NCBI GenBank assembly: GCA_046294495.1
Contig: JBKBKV010000001.1
Location: 7,595-71,594, forward strand
Source: HRBIN23 sp046294495
GTDB lineage: Bacteria; Chloroflexota; Dehalococcoidia; Lucifugimonadales; HRBIN23
Direction: 5' to 3'
Length of the DNA stretch: 64,000 bases
In this document: positions 29,453-37,766 of the stretch, piece after piece
Numbering within the stretch: position 1 is the stretch's first letter
How the letters are laid out: every line of letters begins with the position of its first letter
The notes under the pieces: model-generated
Seen by the model: only the letters and a program-made list of their open reading frames with translations
Told to the model about the DNA's origin: nothing
Databases searched by the model: none
Program-made: the position numbers and the translations under genes

Positions 29453-30457
29453 CTAGCCTTTGAGGGAGGCGAGGAGAACCTCCAGGTTGGTGTGTGTGGC
29501 CAGGAGGTGGGCGAAGTGGCGGCCTTTGGCCAACACCCTCGCCGTTGCCAGGCCCGCCACGCCTTGTAGGCGCTCCATAGCCTCAAGGGTAGGTAGGCGC
29601 GTCCACACCAAGGGTGTTCCACTCTGCTCCGCCTCATACACCACATACTGCACGGGCTCCAGCCCCCCTGTCATAACGATGCAGGCGGTGGAGGTGGCCA
29701 GGGCCGCCATCTGTAGGTCGGGGCGGTCAGCGCGCACTACTACTGCCTTGTGCGACCGCCGAGAAAAGATAAACGCCCCTTCATCCAGAGGCCAGCCCCC
29801 CACCATAATCGCCTCTACAAGCGTCTCCCCCTTATCCGGGAAGAGGCGAATCTCCCCATCCACACAGCGGGCCACCTCCTCCACTGTTGGGGCTAACATA
29901 AGCCGGCTTTCTGGCACCAGCCCCAGCACTGGCAAGCCTGCCTCTTCCAGGGAGGTGGCAATCTGGGTTCGTGCTCGGTATCCCTGGTATCTCCATACCC
30001 GATTGACCACTACCCCCAAAAGGCGTTCGCCAAACAAGGAGCGGGCTGGTGCCAGGTCTTCCCCTTTCAGATTGGGGTAATACTGGGCAACCAGCACAAC
30101 CTTGGCTGAAGACTCTATCGCCATTGCGGCTGATGCCCTGCCCACGGGAGATTGGGGGTCTATGACGTCCAATCCCTCCAGGAGCAGTGGGTGGTTTCCT
30201 CGCGCGAGGGGGTGCAGCGCCTCAACGAGAGGGCGCGGAAGGGTTCCTTCGGTGGTCAGGGGCAAGGGCAAGCCGTCTAGATTGGGTGTGTTGGGAGTAA
30301 GGCGGCGGTAAAAGGCGTTATCAGCGTCTTGGCTTGTGGCTATCGGCTTTAGGGCGATGGGGACTTTGCCCCGCTCTTGCAGGGCTATTGCAAGACCCGC
30401 CACCAGGGCGGTCTTGCCGCACCCTGGGCTGGCGCCAGCGATGTAGAGCACTCCCAT
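29453..30457 (-). CDS. P-loop NTPase with DRTGG-like domain (BioD/CobQ-like)
   Basis: 334 aa. The N-terminal half is a BioD/MinD-type ATPase with P-loop GASPGCGKTAL at residues 8-18 and Switch regions LLLEGLDV and VVLVAQYY. The C-terminal part from ~215 (EAIMVGGWPLDEGAFIFSRRSHKAVVVRADRPDLQMAAL, blocks) resembles the DRTGG domain found in the N-terminus of some phosphate acetyltransferases and in CBS-DRTGG regulators. There is no PTA catalytic domain, so it is not Pta itself. Similar stand-alone proteins are annotated as AAA family/DRTGG proteins of unknown role. Convergent with rpoC, only 9 bp apart. Confidence 0.75.
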   Translation of the reverse strand: MGVLYIAGASPGCGKTALVAGLAIALQERGKVPIALKPIATSQDADNAFYRRLTPNTPNLDGLPLPLTTEGTLPRPLVEALHPLARGNHPLLLEGLDVIDPQSPVGRASAAMAIESSAKVVLVAQYYPNLKGEDLAPARSLFGERLLGVVVNRVWRYQGYRARTQIATSLEEAGLPVLGLVPESRLMLAPTVEEVARCVDGEIRLFPDKGETLVEAIMVGGWPLDEGAFIFSRRSHKAVVVRADRPDLQMAALATSTACIVMTGGLEPVQYVVYEAEQSGTPLVWTRLPTLEAMERLQGVAGLATARVLAKGRHFAHLLATHTNLEVLLASLKG

Positions 30458-30473
30458 ACAGAACCCTATTATA

Positions 30474-31451
30474 CTACGCTACAGCAAACTCTCTCCCCAG
30501 GAAAGATGCCAGGGCTTGCTGGGAGGTGTAGCGTGGCTTCCATCCCGTGCTCTCTTCCAGGCGATGGGTGCTTACCACAAAAGGCCATCGGATAAAGGCC
30601 AGGCCCACAGCCGAGGAATCGCTTTGTAGGTGGAGCCGCCAACTGGCCTCGGTTAGCGCTGTCAATGCCGAACAGGGGAGCCACACTAGCGGGCGGCCGG
30701 CCAGGCGTGCCAGACCGCTCCAGGGTATTGTCCCTTGCCCTGCCAGGTTGAAGGTGCCTGGAACCGGCTCCTTCAACAGATGCACCAGGATGGATACCTG
30801 GTCGTCCATGTGAAGGAACTGCATGGGCGGGTCGTGGCCTGCACACCCTGGCAGGATAGGCTTGGTGAGGGCGCGTGCCACGAAGTTATTCGCCCCTGGC
30901 CCCATAACCGGGCACCCCCGTAGAATGGTGATGCTCGCTTGGGGATAATCTTGCCCCCAGCGTGCCAGCACCCCTTCCGCCTCCACTTTATCCTCGGCGT
31001 ATTGGAAACCACGGTTTGGGCGTAGAGGGGCATCCTCTGTGAGGGGAACAGGGTTGGACGGATGGGCTCCGTAAACGGTGGAGCTGCTCAAGTATAAGAC
31101 GCGCCACACGCCGGCCGTTGCGCACGCCCGGAGGGTCGCCTCCAGACCCCCCACATTGATTTGCCTCACCGCCTGGCGGTTGCGTCCAGGGCGCAGTTGG
31201 AAGGCCAGGGGCACTATGGCCTGTATGCCCAGGGAGCGCAACGCCCCCTCTAGCACCCAGGGCAAGGCGTTGGCCACATCGTGCTGCAGGGGCACTACCT
31301 TGGGGGGTAAGGGGGGCGCAGGGCGTGCGTCCACAGCCAGAATAGTCTCTACCCACGGCTCCTGGGCCAGTGCCGCTACTAGGCTCTTGCCGATGTAGCC
31401 GGCGGCCCCTGTAACGGCGATGCGCGCTGGGGGAGTGCTAAGAAACGACAT
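30474..31451 (-). CDS. NAD(P)-dependent epimerase/dehydratase (extended SDR)
   Basis: About 325 aa extended short-chain dehydrogenase. The nucleotide loop TGAAGYIGK lies near residue 14 and the catalytic YxxxK is YAEDK near 155 with Ser in LSSSTVYGAH. Likely acts on a nucleotide sugar or related sugar, but the substrate is not readable. ATG 31451 is chosen because MSFLSTPPARIAVTGA places the Rossmann strand correctly; longer in-frame starts lie inside the upstream gene. It overlaps the DUF6379 gene by 14 bp and forms a minus-strand group with it and the class II aldolase. Confidence 0.85.
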   Translation of the reverse strand: MSFLSTPPARIAVTGAAGYIGKSLVAALAQEPWVETILAVDARPAPPLPPKVVPLQHDVANALPWVLEGALRSLGIQAIVPLAFQLRPGRNRQAVRQINVGGLEATLRACATAGVWRVLYLSSSTVYGAHPSNPVPLTEDAPLRPNRGFQYAEDKVEAEGVLARWGQDYPQASITILRGCPVMGPGANNFVARALTKPILPGCAGHDPPMQFLHMDDQVSILVHLLKEPVPGTFNLAGQGTIPWSGLARLAGRPLVWLPCSALTALTEASWRLHLQSDSSAVGLAFIRWPFVVSTHRLEESTGWKPRYTSQQALASFLGREFAVA

Positions 31452-31803
31452 CTGTGAAATCAAAACTGAGGGAGCCAAACCCCTGGACAACAAAGCCAAC
31501 GCTGACCTTATGTGCCCCTGGTTCTAGGGAGACACCCCGAACCTTGACAGTTGTGGTGCGGTTCAAGGCCAGGGTAAAGGGCTGTTGTGGGGTTACCTGG
31601 GTAAAGGGGACATCTTTTCCGTCTACCGAAAATGAGCATTGTTCCAGGGGCACCTCCCGGCCGTTGACCTTCAGAGGGAGCATCTGGCGGGCGTAGCCAG
31701 ACCCCAGTTGGTTGCACAGTTGAAACTCAAAGCCGTCTTGGGTGCGGCGCAGGCTGCCCTTGACATAAAGGCGACGGAGCAGGAACGGGGGGATGCTTAC
31801 CAT
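31438..31803 (-). CDS. DUF6379-like protein (C-glycoside deglycosidase beta-subunit-like)
   Basis: 121 aa all-beta protein. The opening VSIPPFLLRRLYVKGSLRRT and the later LPLKVNGREVPLEQ and LEPGAHKVSVGFVV blocks resemble the DUF6379 family, which includes the small subunit of C-deglycosylating enzymes. The usual large, TIM-barrel alpha subunit is not next to it. ATG 31803 lies five bases after AGGAGG. It sits between a class II aldolase and an SDR epimerase, so a role in sugar or glycoside breakdown is a reasonable guess. The family call is from memory of its pattern and should be checked by profile search. Confidence 0.55.
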   Translation of the reverse strand: MVSIPPFLLRRLYVKGSLRRTQDGFEFQLCNQLGSGYARQMLPLKVNGREVPLEQCSFSVDGKDVPFTQVTPQQPFTLALNRTTTVKVRGVSLEPGAHKVSVGFVVQGFGSLSFDFTDVVS

Positions 31804-31812
31804 ATCCACCTC

Positions 31813-32475
31813 CTAGGGTTGGCCTGGACGCTGGCGCATCAGGTAAATAGCGCGCTCCGTTTCCACTGCCTCGGGCGCCAGGACGGGGGCATTCCCCAGC
31901 AGTTTTGCCAGGATGAAGACCTGGGCCGCCCGCTCCACCAGCAAGCAGACCTGAAGGGCTTGTTCCAGGGTGCGCCCCACTCCCACTGCCCCGTGGTGGC
32001 GCAGGAGAACCCCACAGCGGTCGCCCAAAGCGTCTACCGCCCTGTTGGCCAGGTCCTGGCTTCCTGGAAAACCGTATGAGGCTACCCGCACCGGCCCCCC
32101 TATGAAAACCACCACCTCGTCCAGAATAGGGGGTATATCTAGACCGGCGGCGGCGCACACGCTGGCGTAGAGGGAATGGGTGTGGATGACCCCGTGCACA
32201 TCGGGGCGGGCACGGTATATGGCGATGTGGAGCAGGCTTTCGCTGGAAGGGGGCAGGTCCCCTGCTACAGGCTCCCCCTCTTCATCAATCACCACGATGT
32301 CTTCAGGGTGAAGGGTATTGTAGGGGCGTTGGGTAGGGGTAATGGCCAGGAGTATCTTGCCCTGGCGCTGGCCAACTCGCTTGCTTACATTCCCGGCCGC
32401 TCCCGCTACTAGGCCGGCTTGGAGCATAGCCTGGGCCGTTTGGAGCACCTCTGTGCGCTCCTGCATCCATTCCAT
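31813..32475 (-). CDS. Class II aldolase/adducin family protein
   Basis: 220 aa, normal for L-fuculose-phosphate/L-ribulose-phosphate-4-epimerase-like enzymes. Zinc ligands appear in VIHTHSLYASVC (near residue 98) and LRHHGAVGVGR (near 160), the catalytic Glu in SSESLLH (near 79), and the substrate loop GNVSKRV near 30. It cleaves or epimerises a phosphorylated sugar. ATG 32475 is weakly preceded by a ribosome binding site; ATG 32466 is an alternative. First of the minus-strand trio aldolase, DUF6379, SDR; divergent from the alaS leader. Confidence 0.87.
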   Translation of the reverse strand: MEWMQERTEVLQTAQAMLQAGLVAGAAGNVSKRVGQRQGKILLAITPTQRPYNTLHPEDIVVIDEEGEPVAGDLPPSSESLLHIAIYRARPDVHGVIHTHSLYASVCAAAGLDIPPILDEVVVFIGGPVRVASYGFPGSQDLANRAVDALGDRCGVLLRHHGAVGVGRTLEQALQVCLLVERAAQVFILAKLLGNAPVLAPEAVETERAIYLMRQRPGQP

Positions 32476-32540
32476 ACAGCCAGCCTGTGTGTCGGCTATT
32501 GGTTTATTTTAGCGTGGCGAGGAGTGGGGCGCAACCCTTT

Positions 32541-32569
32541 TTGACGGGCCTGTAGCGCTTTGGTATACT
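32541..32569 (+). promoter_or_regulatory. Promoter of the alaS leader
   Basis: TTGACG (32541-32546), 17-nt spacer, TATACT (32564-32569) with a TGG extension before the -10. The expected start near 32576 gives a 135-nt leader before alaS. Confidence 0.75.
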
Positions 32570-32602
32570 CTTCTTGCAGTGAGTAGGCTACAAGGGGATA
32601 AC

Positions 32603-32629
32603 ATGGTCGCTGGAGCGGCGGCTACCTAG
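32603..32629 (+). CDS. Alanine-rich leader peptide (MVAGAAAT)
   Basis: Eight codons, ATG GTC GCT GGA GCG GCG GCT ACC, then TAG. AAGGGG lies five bases before the ATG. Four of eight residues are alanine, three of them in a row, ahead of the gene for alanyl-tRNA synthetase. With the promoter upstream and the alternative hairpins downstream this has every part of a ribosome-mediated attenuator like those of amino-acid operons and pheST. Far below normal ORF-calling length, so it would be missed by gene finders. Translation is inferred, not shown. Confidence 0.7.
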   Translation: MVAGAAAT

Positions 32630-32636
32630 TGGCCTA

Positions 32637-32677
32637 GGGCACCGCACCCCCCATTCCATGGGCGGGCGCAGGTGCCC
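32637..32677 (+). promoter_or_regulatory. Predicted antiterminator pairing of the alaS leader
   Basis: GGGCACC (32637-32643) is the exact complement of GGTGCCC (32671-32677), and two more pairs (GC with GC) are possible across a one-base bulge. The 3' arm overlaps the loop and 3' side of the terminator stem, so the two hairpins exclude each other. A ribosome held at the Ala codons leaves the 5' arm free; one at the TAG (32627-32629) would cover it. Confidence 0.6.
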
Positions 32678-32690
32678 GCCCCTTCTTTCT
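32660..32690 (+). terminator. Leader terminator (attenuator) before alaS
   Basis: Stem GGGCGGGC (32660-32667), loop GCAGGT, GCCCGCCC (32674-32681), then C and TTCTTTCT. It lies between the promoter and alaS with no other gene in the transcript, so it must act on alaS itself. Confidence 0.7.
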
Positions 32691-32711
32691 CCATACATCT
32701 GGGGGTAGGCA

Positions 32712-35429
32712 ATGCGCACGAGCGACGAAGTTCGACGAGGCTTTCTGGAGTTTTTCAAGGTGAAGGGCTCCCTGGAAGTGCCCAGTTCCTCCCTCATCCC
32801 CGCTGGAGACCCCACCCTTCTCTTCACTACGGCGGGTATGGTGCAGTTCAAGCCTTACTTCCTGGGCCAGGCGGCACCTCCGGCGCGTCGCCTTACCTCT
32901 TGTCAGAAGTGCTTCCGCACCACAGACATCGACTCTGTGGGGGACTACAAGCACCTCACTTTCTTTGAGATGCTGGGCAACTTCAGCGTGGGCGATTACT
33001 TCAAAAAGGAGGCCATCGCCTGGGCCTGGGAGTTCGTTACCCAGCATATGCGCCTGCCTCCGGAGCGCCTGTGGGTAACCATCTACATGGAGGACGATGA
33101 GGCCTTCCGCTTGTGGCACGAGATGGTGGGTGTGCCCGCCCAGCGCATCTACCGCTACGGCAGGAAGGACAACTTCTGGGGCCCCCCTGGCCTGGAAGGC
33201 CCTTGTGGGCCTTGCAGCGAGATCCATTATGACTACGGCGCTCACCTGGGGTGTGGGCCTATGGCTACTCCAGAGGAGGTGGCCCGCGCCCAGCAACAGG
33301 GCACCCCCATCGCCGGGTGCCATCCCAACTGCGACCGCTGTATGCGCTTTGTGGAACTGTGGAACCTGGTGTTTATGCAATTCTTCCAGGACAGGGAGAA
33401 GCGCCTTTCGCCCCTGCCGGCCCCAAACATTGACACAGGCATGGGACTGGAGCGTGCCACCGCCATCCTCCAAGGCAAGCGCACAGTCTACGATACCGAC
33501 CTCTTTCAGCCCATCCTCCAGTGTATTGGCAACTTGTGTGGCAAGTCTTATGGGCAGGATGCATCCAGCGACTACGCCATGCGGGTAGTGGCGGAGCACA
33601 CCCGGGGCGCTACCTTCCTTATCGCCGACGGGGTGGTGCCGGGGAACGAGGGGAGAGGGTATGTGCTAAGGCGCATCATCCGCCGGGGCATCCGCTTCGG
33701 GCGCAAACTGGGTTTGGGTGGGCCTTTCCTGGGCGGTGTGGCGCAGGCAGTGATAGAGCGGATGGGGGGCGTGTATCCCGACCTTGTAACCAACAGGGAG
33801 TTTGTGCAACGTGTGCTGGCCATAGAGGAGGAGCGCTTTGGGCAGGTATACGAGGCCGGGCGCACCATCCTGGAGGAGGCTATTGAGGATGTGCGCCAGA
33901 AGGCCCTCGCCGGAGCATCCCCTCTTCCTTTGCCCGCCTCCCTGGTGTTTACCCTCTACGACACCTACGGCTTTCCTCCTGAACTGACCGAAGAGGTGGC
34001 CAAGGAGCGTGGCCTGCCAGGCATAGACTGGGAGGGTTTCCAGAAGGAGATGGAAGCCCAGAGAGAGCGAGCGCGGGCGGCAGCCAGGTTTGGTGGGGGG
34101 GCCCAGGCGCGTATCTTCCTCTATGAACAACTGGGTGTGCGTGGCACTCGCTTCGTCGGTTACGAGCGCCTCACCCAGCAGTCGGTGGTGGTGGGCCTTC
34201 TGCGGGGCGACCAGGTGGTCCCGGAAGCCAGCCAGGGGGATGAGGTGGAAGTGGTCTTGCGGGAGACGCCTTTCTACCCCGAAGGGGGTGGACAGGTGGG
34301 CGACAGGGGCTTTATCTTCGGGCCTATGGGCAAGGTAGAGGTAGTTGATACCTACTCGCCCATAGCCGACCTCATCGTGCACCGGGGGAAGGTGGCCCAG
34401 GGGCACATTAGCCTGGGGGACACGGTGCAGGCCCAGGTGGACCAGGAGCGTCGCCACGATGCCGCTCGCAACCACACCGCTACCCACCTCCTCCACGCCG
34501 CCTTGCGGAAGGTGCTAGGCCCCCATGTGCGCCAGGCTGGCTCCCTGGTGGCACCTGACCGACTGCGCTTCGACTTCACCCATGTGCAGGCCCTTGCCCG
34601 CGAGGAACTCAGGGCAGTGGAGCGTCTGGTCAACGAGAAGGTAAGAGAGAACCTGCCTGTGCACAAGTGGGAGACGGACTACCTGCAGGCTATCCAGGAA
34701 GGGGCTCTGGCCTTCTTCGGCGATAAATATGGGCAACGGGTGCGGGTGGTGGAGGTGGCCAATGGCGGGCGTTTCAGCTTTGAGGTGTGTGGAGGCACCC
34801 ACCTTGAGCGCACAGGAGACATCGGCCTCTTCCTGATAGTGTCCGAGGCCTCGATAGGGGCAGGGGTGCGCCGTATTGAGGCGGTTACCGGGCGGTGGGC
34901 CGAGGCCCTGGTGAGCCAGCGCTTGGATACCCTGGAGCGGGCCGCCTCCCTGCTGGAGACGACGCCTGAAGGGGTGTCCCAGCGTCTCCAGAGTGCCCTG
35001 GAGGCCCTGGACCAGGAGCGGAAGCGTAGCGCCGCCCTGGAACGCGACCTGGCCCGCTATCGGGCCGCTTCCCTCCTCTCCCAGGTGCAGGAGGTGGATG
35101 GCTTGAAGGTGCTTTCCGCTCGGGCCGACGCCTCGTCAGTGGAAGCCCTGCGGGAGATGGGGGACTTCCTCAAAGAGCGCATAGGCGGCGGCATTGTGGT
35201 GTTGGGAAGCATCATCCGTGGTCGTCCTCTCCTGGTGGCTATGGCTACGCCTGAGGCCGTGGCCCGTGGTGCGGATGCCACTGCAGTGGTGCGGGAGGCC
35301 GCCAAGGCTATAGAAGGGGGTGGAGGTGGGCGTCCCGAAATGGCACAGGCGGGGGGCAAGCGCCCCGAGGGGCTCGACCAGGCTCTGGGACGGGTTCCTG
35401 CCCTGGTGCGCCAGATGGTGAGAAAATAG
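32712..35429 (+). CDS. alaS: Alanyl-tRNA synthetase
   Basis: Class II synthetase charging tRNA-Ala, 905 aa and full length. Domains: catalytic core (residues 1-~240, with FTTAGMVQFKPYFLG and RTTDIDSVGDYKHLTFFEMLGNFS, cited in blocks FTTAGMVQF and EMLGNFS), helical tRNA-binding part to ~460, editing domain with the zinc site HTATHLLH and CGGTHLERT (near 590 and 695), and the C-terminal DHHA1/C-Ala domain with a Gly-rich GGGGGRPEMAQAGG end. ATG 32712 follows GGGGGTAGG. Expression is probably set by the leader-peptide attenuator upstream. ruvX starts 3 bp after its stop. Confidence 0.97.
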   Translation: MRTSDEVRRGFLEFFKVKGSLEVPSSSLIPAGDPTLLFTTAGMVQFKPYFLGQAAPPARRLTSCQKCFRTTDIDSVGDYKHLTFFEMLGNFSVGDYFKKEAIAWAWEFVTQHMRLPPERLWVTIYMEDDEAFRLWHEMVGVPAQRIYRYGRKDNFWGPPGLEGPCGPCSEIHYDYGAHLGCGPMATPEEVARAQQQGTPIAGCHPNCDRCMRFVELWNLVFMQFFQDREKRLSPLPAPNIDTGMGLERATAILQGKRTVYDTDLFQPILQCIGNLCGKSYGQDASSDYAMRVVAEHTRGATFLIADGVVPGNEGRGYVLRRIIRRGIRFGRKLGLGGPFLGGVAQAVIERMGGVYPDLVTNREFVQRVLAIEEERFGQVYEAGRTILEEAIEDVRQKALAGASPLPLPASLVFTLYDTYGFPPELTEEVAKERGLPGIDWEGFQKEMEAQRERARAAARFGGGAQARIFLYEQLGVRGTRFVGYERLTQQSVVVGLLRGDQVVPEASQGDEVEVVLRETPFYPEGGGQVGDRGFIFGPMGKVEVVDTYSPIADLIVHRGKVAQGHISLGDTVQAQVDQERRHDAARNHTATHLLHAALRKVLGPHVRQAGSLVAPDRLRFDFTHVQALAREELRAVERLVNEKVRENLPVHKWETDYLQAIQEGALAFFGDKYGQRVRVVEVANGGRFSFEVCGGTHLERTGDIGLFLIVSEASIGAGVRRIEAVTGRWAEALVSQRLDTLERAASLLETTPEGVSQRLQSALEALDQERKRSAALERDLARYRAASLLSQVQEVDGLKVLSARADASSVEALREMGDFLKERIGGGIVVLGSIIRGRPLLVAMATPEAVARGADATAVVREAAKAIEGGGGGRPEMAQAGGKRPEGLDQALGRVPALVRQMVRK

Positions 35430-35431
35430 CG

Positions 35432-35875
35432 ATGCGCATCCTTGCACTGGATGTGGGAGGGCGCCGCATCGGGAGTGCCATCAGCGACCCGGAGGGACGC
35501 CTCGCCTTCCCTGCCGAGACTGTCCAGCGCTGCACCTTGTCCGAAGATGTCTCGGCGGTGCTTGACCTTGCCCGTCGCCTGCAGGCCCAGGCTATTCTGG
35601 TGGGTATCCCCGTCTCCTTGAGCGGGCAGATGGGGCCTCAGGCGCAGGAGGTGCTGGCCTTTGTGGACGCCCTGCGCCAGGCCAGCCCCCTGCCTGTGGA
35701 AACTTGGGATGAGCGTTTCACCACGATGGAAGCAGAGCGCCTGCTCCTGGAGGCTGGGCACCGCCCGTCCAGGGACAAGGCCAAGAGGGATGCGGCAGCC
35801 GCCGCCGTGCTCTTGCAGGCCTATCTGGATGCGCGGGCGCGCTCGGGAGCGCAGGGAAACTTGCATCCCTGTTAG
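35432..35875 (+). CDS. ruvX: RuvX/YqgF family RNase H-fold nuclease
   Basis: 147 aa. RuvX (YqgF) acts in pre-16S rRNA 5'-end maturation and has been linked to Holliday junction processing. The RNase H-like opening ILALDVGGRRIGSAISD carries the first catalytic Asp; VGIPVSLSGQMG, WDERFTTMEAE and the final RDAAAAAVLLQAYLD hold the remaining acidic positions. The start follows the alaS stop by 3 bp, the common alaS-ruvX order of bacteria, indicating one transcript. Confidence 0.93.
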   Translation: MRILALDVGGRRIGSAISDPEGRLAFPAETVQRCTLSEDVSAVLDLARRLQAQAILVGIPVSLSGQMGPQAQEVLAFVDALRQASPLPVETWDERFTTMEAERLLLEAGHRPSRDKAKRDAAAAAVLLQAYLDARARSGAQGNLHPC

Positions 35876-35915
35876 GTGTGCTAGCATAGGGCGGGAGTTC
35901 CGTTTGGGGCAGGCT

Positions 35916-36761
35916 ATGCCGCGTGTGCGCCCACCTGCCGTTGCTGGCGCCTTCTACGCAGGGGAGCGCCAGGCCTTACTCAAGGAGGTGGAATGGTGCT
36001 ACCGCCACCCCTTGGGGCCTGGGTTTCTGCCCAGGCTGAAAGACACCCCTTTGGCTAGTCCCCTGGGGTTGGTGGCCCCCCACGCCGCTTACCGCTATTC
36101 TGGCCCTGTGGCCGCCCATGCCTACGCTGCCCTTGCCCAAGCAGGGCGCCCGCGGGGGGTGGTGCTCCTGGGGCCAGATCACTACGGTCTTGGAGCGTCT
36201 CTTTCCCTTACTGAAGCCGACGCCTGGCAGACACCCCTGGGCCTGGTGCCCGTAGACCATTCCTTGGACAGTGCCCTACGACACCGTATCCCGGGTCTAC
36301 GCCCCAGCCCTTCAGCCCACTCGCGGGAGCACTCTTTAGAGGTGCACCTACCTTTCTTGCAATACCTGCTGGGGGGCGAGTGTCCTTTCATGCCCATCGC
36401 CATGCTTGACCAGTCGCTAGAGAGTGCTGTTCGTATAGGGCAGGCCCTGGGGGAGGTGGTGAGGGGGCAAGGGTGGGTGCTTATCGCCTCCACAGACCTT
36501 TCCCACTACCATCCCGATGAGAGGGCACGGCGCCTGGACCGACGGGCGATAGACGCCATACTTACTGGGCATCCCAAAGGGGTGGCGGAAGTAGCGGAGG
36601 AAGTCAATATGTGCGGGCCGGGGCCTGTGATGGTTTTGCTGACGTGTTTTGGTGTGTGGGGGCGTCCCCAACCTCGCCTGCTAGCCTATGCCACCTCGGC
36701 CGACACCGGCGGGGAGCGGGAGGGTGTGGTAGGGTATGCCAGCCTTCTGCTTCAAGGGTGA
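35916..36761 (+). CDS. amrB: AmmeMemoRadiSam system protein B (MEMO1 family)
   Basis: 281 aa MEMO1-like protein, related to extradiol dioxygenases. Seen: opening RPPAVAGAFYAGERQ, histidines in LVAPHAAYRYSGPVAAHAY (near 55), LLGPDHYG (near 87), SREHSLEVHLPFLQ (near 143) and STDLSHYHPD (near 195). It often occurs with an AMMECR1 protein and a radical SAM enzyme, whose joint function is not settled; those partners are not adjacent here. ATG 35916 has GGGGCAGG upstream. The 3' end overlaps the convergent regulator gene by 81 bp. Confidence 0.87.
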   Translation: MPRVRPPAVAGAFYAGERQALLKEVEWCYRHPLGPGFLPRLKDTPLASPLGLVAPHAAYRYSGPVAAHAYAALAQAGRPRGVVLLGPDHYGLGASLSLTEADAWQTPLGLVPVDHSLDSALRHRIPGLRPSPSAHSREHSLEVHLPFLQYLLGGECPFMPIAMLDQSLESAVRIGQALGEVVRGQGWVLIASTDLSHYHPDERARRLDRRAIDAILTGHPKGVAEVAEEVNMCGPGPVMVLLTCFGVWGRPQPRLLAYATSADTGGEREGVVGYASLLLQG

Positions 36762-37538
36762 GGCGTGGTCTGCTGGTGCGCTACGCCGGGAACGACCCGA
36801 AAGGGGTTGTTCCGCGTCTTCCCAGGCGTTAAGTGTGGAGATGTCTGTCGCCTTTTGGAGAGCACCCCTGGCTTGTAGATACTTCACCACAACATAGACT
36901 CGGGGGTGCGCTACCTCCGGCATTGCACCCACTTTGCTGTAGATGCTGTTGATGTGGTGCTCCACTGTCTTGGTATCCAGGCAGAGGGATCGGGCTATGC
37001 CCGCGTTGGAGTAGCCACTGGCCATAAAAGCCAAGACTTCCTGCTCCCGTGGGGAAAGGCCGTTCAAGAAAGGAGGGGGAGTGTCGGGCCCGATAAGGCC
37101 CCCCAGGATGGCGGGGTCTAGCACCACATGTCCCTCGGCAACGGAGAACACGACCCGGGATACCTCTTCAAGGGAGTCTAGGGTGCTCTTGAAGAGGACG
37201 CCACACCCTCCACGGGCAGAGCGGGCGAAGGCTCGCAGAGAGGAAAGGGCCTGGGGGTCGCTGGAACCAACCAGAACCATTACACTGGCATCGGGCCAGC
37301 GGGTGCACACACTCTGGAGGGTATGCACGGTAGCAGGGGTAAGGCGTTTGACACCCAGCATCACCACGCGAGGTTTGAAGCGCTCCACTGCCTCACAAAG
37401 GGCTGTGGGTGAGGTATCCTCTGAGACGCCACACAGGGTGAAGCGGGGGTGGGAGACAAAGAAGGCCCGAAAGACCTCCCGGAAGAAGGCCTGTTCCTCG
37501 GCTATATAGAGGCGAATGGGCTGTGTGGTGGCCACCAT
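36681..37538 (-). CDS. LuxR/NarL-type regulator with degenerate receiver domain
   Basis: 285 aa. N-terminal receiver-like domain (residues ~8-130) and LuxR HTH around 165-215 (LSPREQEVLAFMASGYSNAGIA). The acidic pair is AEE near residue 12 and the late Lys is in VLFKS, but the phosphoacceptor Asp position reads MLGVKR, so Gly replaces Asp and normal phosphorylation is excluded. A C-terminal tail of about 55 residues is unlike other family members. Strong paralogue of the regulator at 46.3-47.1 kb: both begin RLYIAEEQ eight residues after the start, which supports ATG 37538. Targets unknown. Confidence 0.82.
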   Translation of the reverse strand: MVATTQPIRLYIAEEQAFFREVFRAFFVSHPRFTLCGVSEDTSPTALCEAVERFKPRVVMLGVKRLTPATVHTLQSVCTRWPDASVMVLVGSSDPQALSSLRAFARSARGGCGVLFKSTLDSLEEVSRVVFSVAEGHVVLDPAILGGLIGPDTPPPFLNGLSPREQEVLAFMASGYSNAGIARSLCLDTKTVEHHINSIYSKVGAMPEVAHPRVYVVVKYLQARGALQKATDISTLNAWEDAEQPLSGRSRRSAPADHASPLKQKAGIPYHTLPLPAGVGRGGIG

Positions 37539-37551
37539 TCTGCTTGACACT

Positions 37552-37566
37552 CTATCCCGGGGATAG
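37552..37566. promoter_or_regulatory. 15-bp palindrome upstream of the LuxR-type regulator
   Basis: CTATCCC, central G, GGGATAG, 14 bases from the regulator start and next to TTGACA (37544-37549, plus strand). A dyad at this place could bind the regulator itself or another dimeric factor. Confidence 0.35.
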
Positions 37567-37766
37567 GGGGGCGTCCAGTGGCTGGAGGGCGGTTTGTTGG
37601 TCTCTAAAAGGCACCAGGTGGCGGTTACCAAAAGATAGCGTGGGGGGTCACACTCGGCTAGCCTGGTAGGCGGAGGGGATAGCCGGGTGTCGCTCTGCGT
37701 GCCCCATTGTCAGGATGGCAGGCGTTCCTCTACCATGTGGCCAGGTGCCAAATAGGAGGCGTTTGG

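Noticed and set aside
29444..29460. Terminator between rpoC and the convergent P-loop gene
   Set aside because: Only a 5-bp stem (AAGGC/GCCTT) with short T or A runs; too weak to call.
32576..32711. T-box riboswitch before alaS
   Set aside because: The leader is too short for stem I and lacks the AGGGUGGNACCGCG consensus. The region fits leader-peptide attenuation better.
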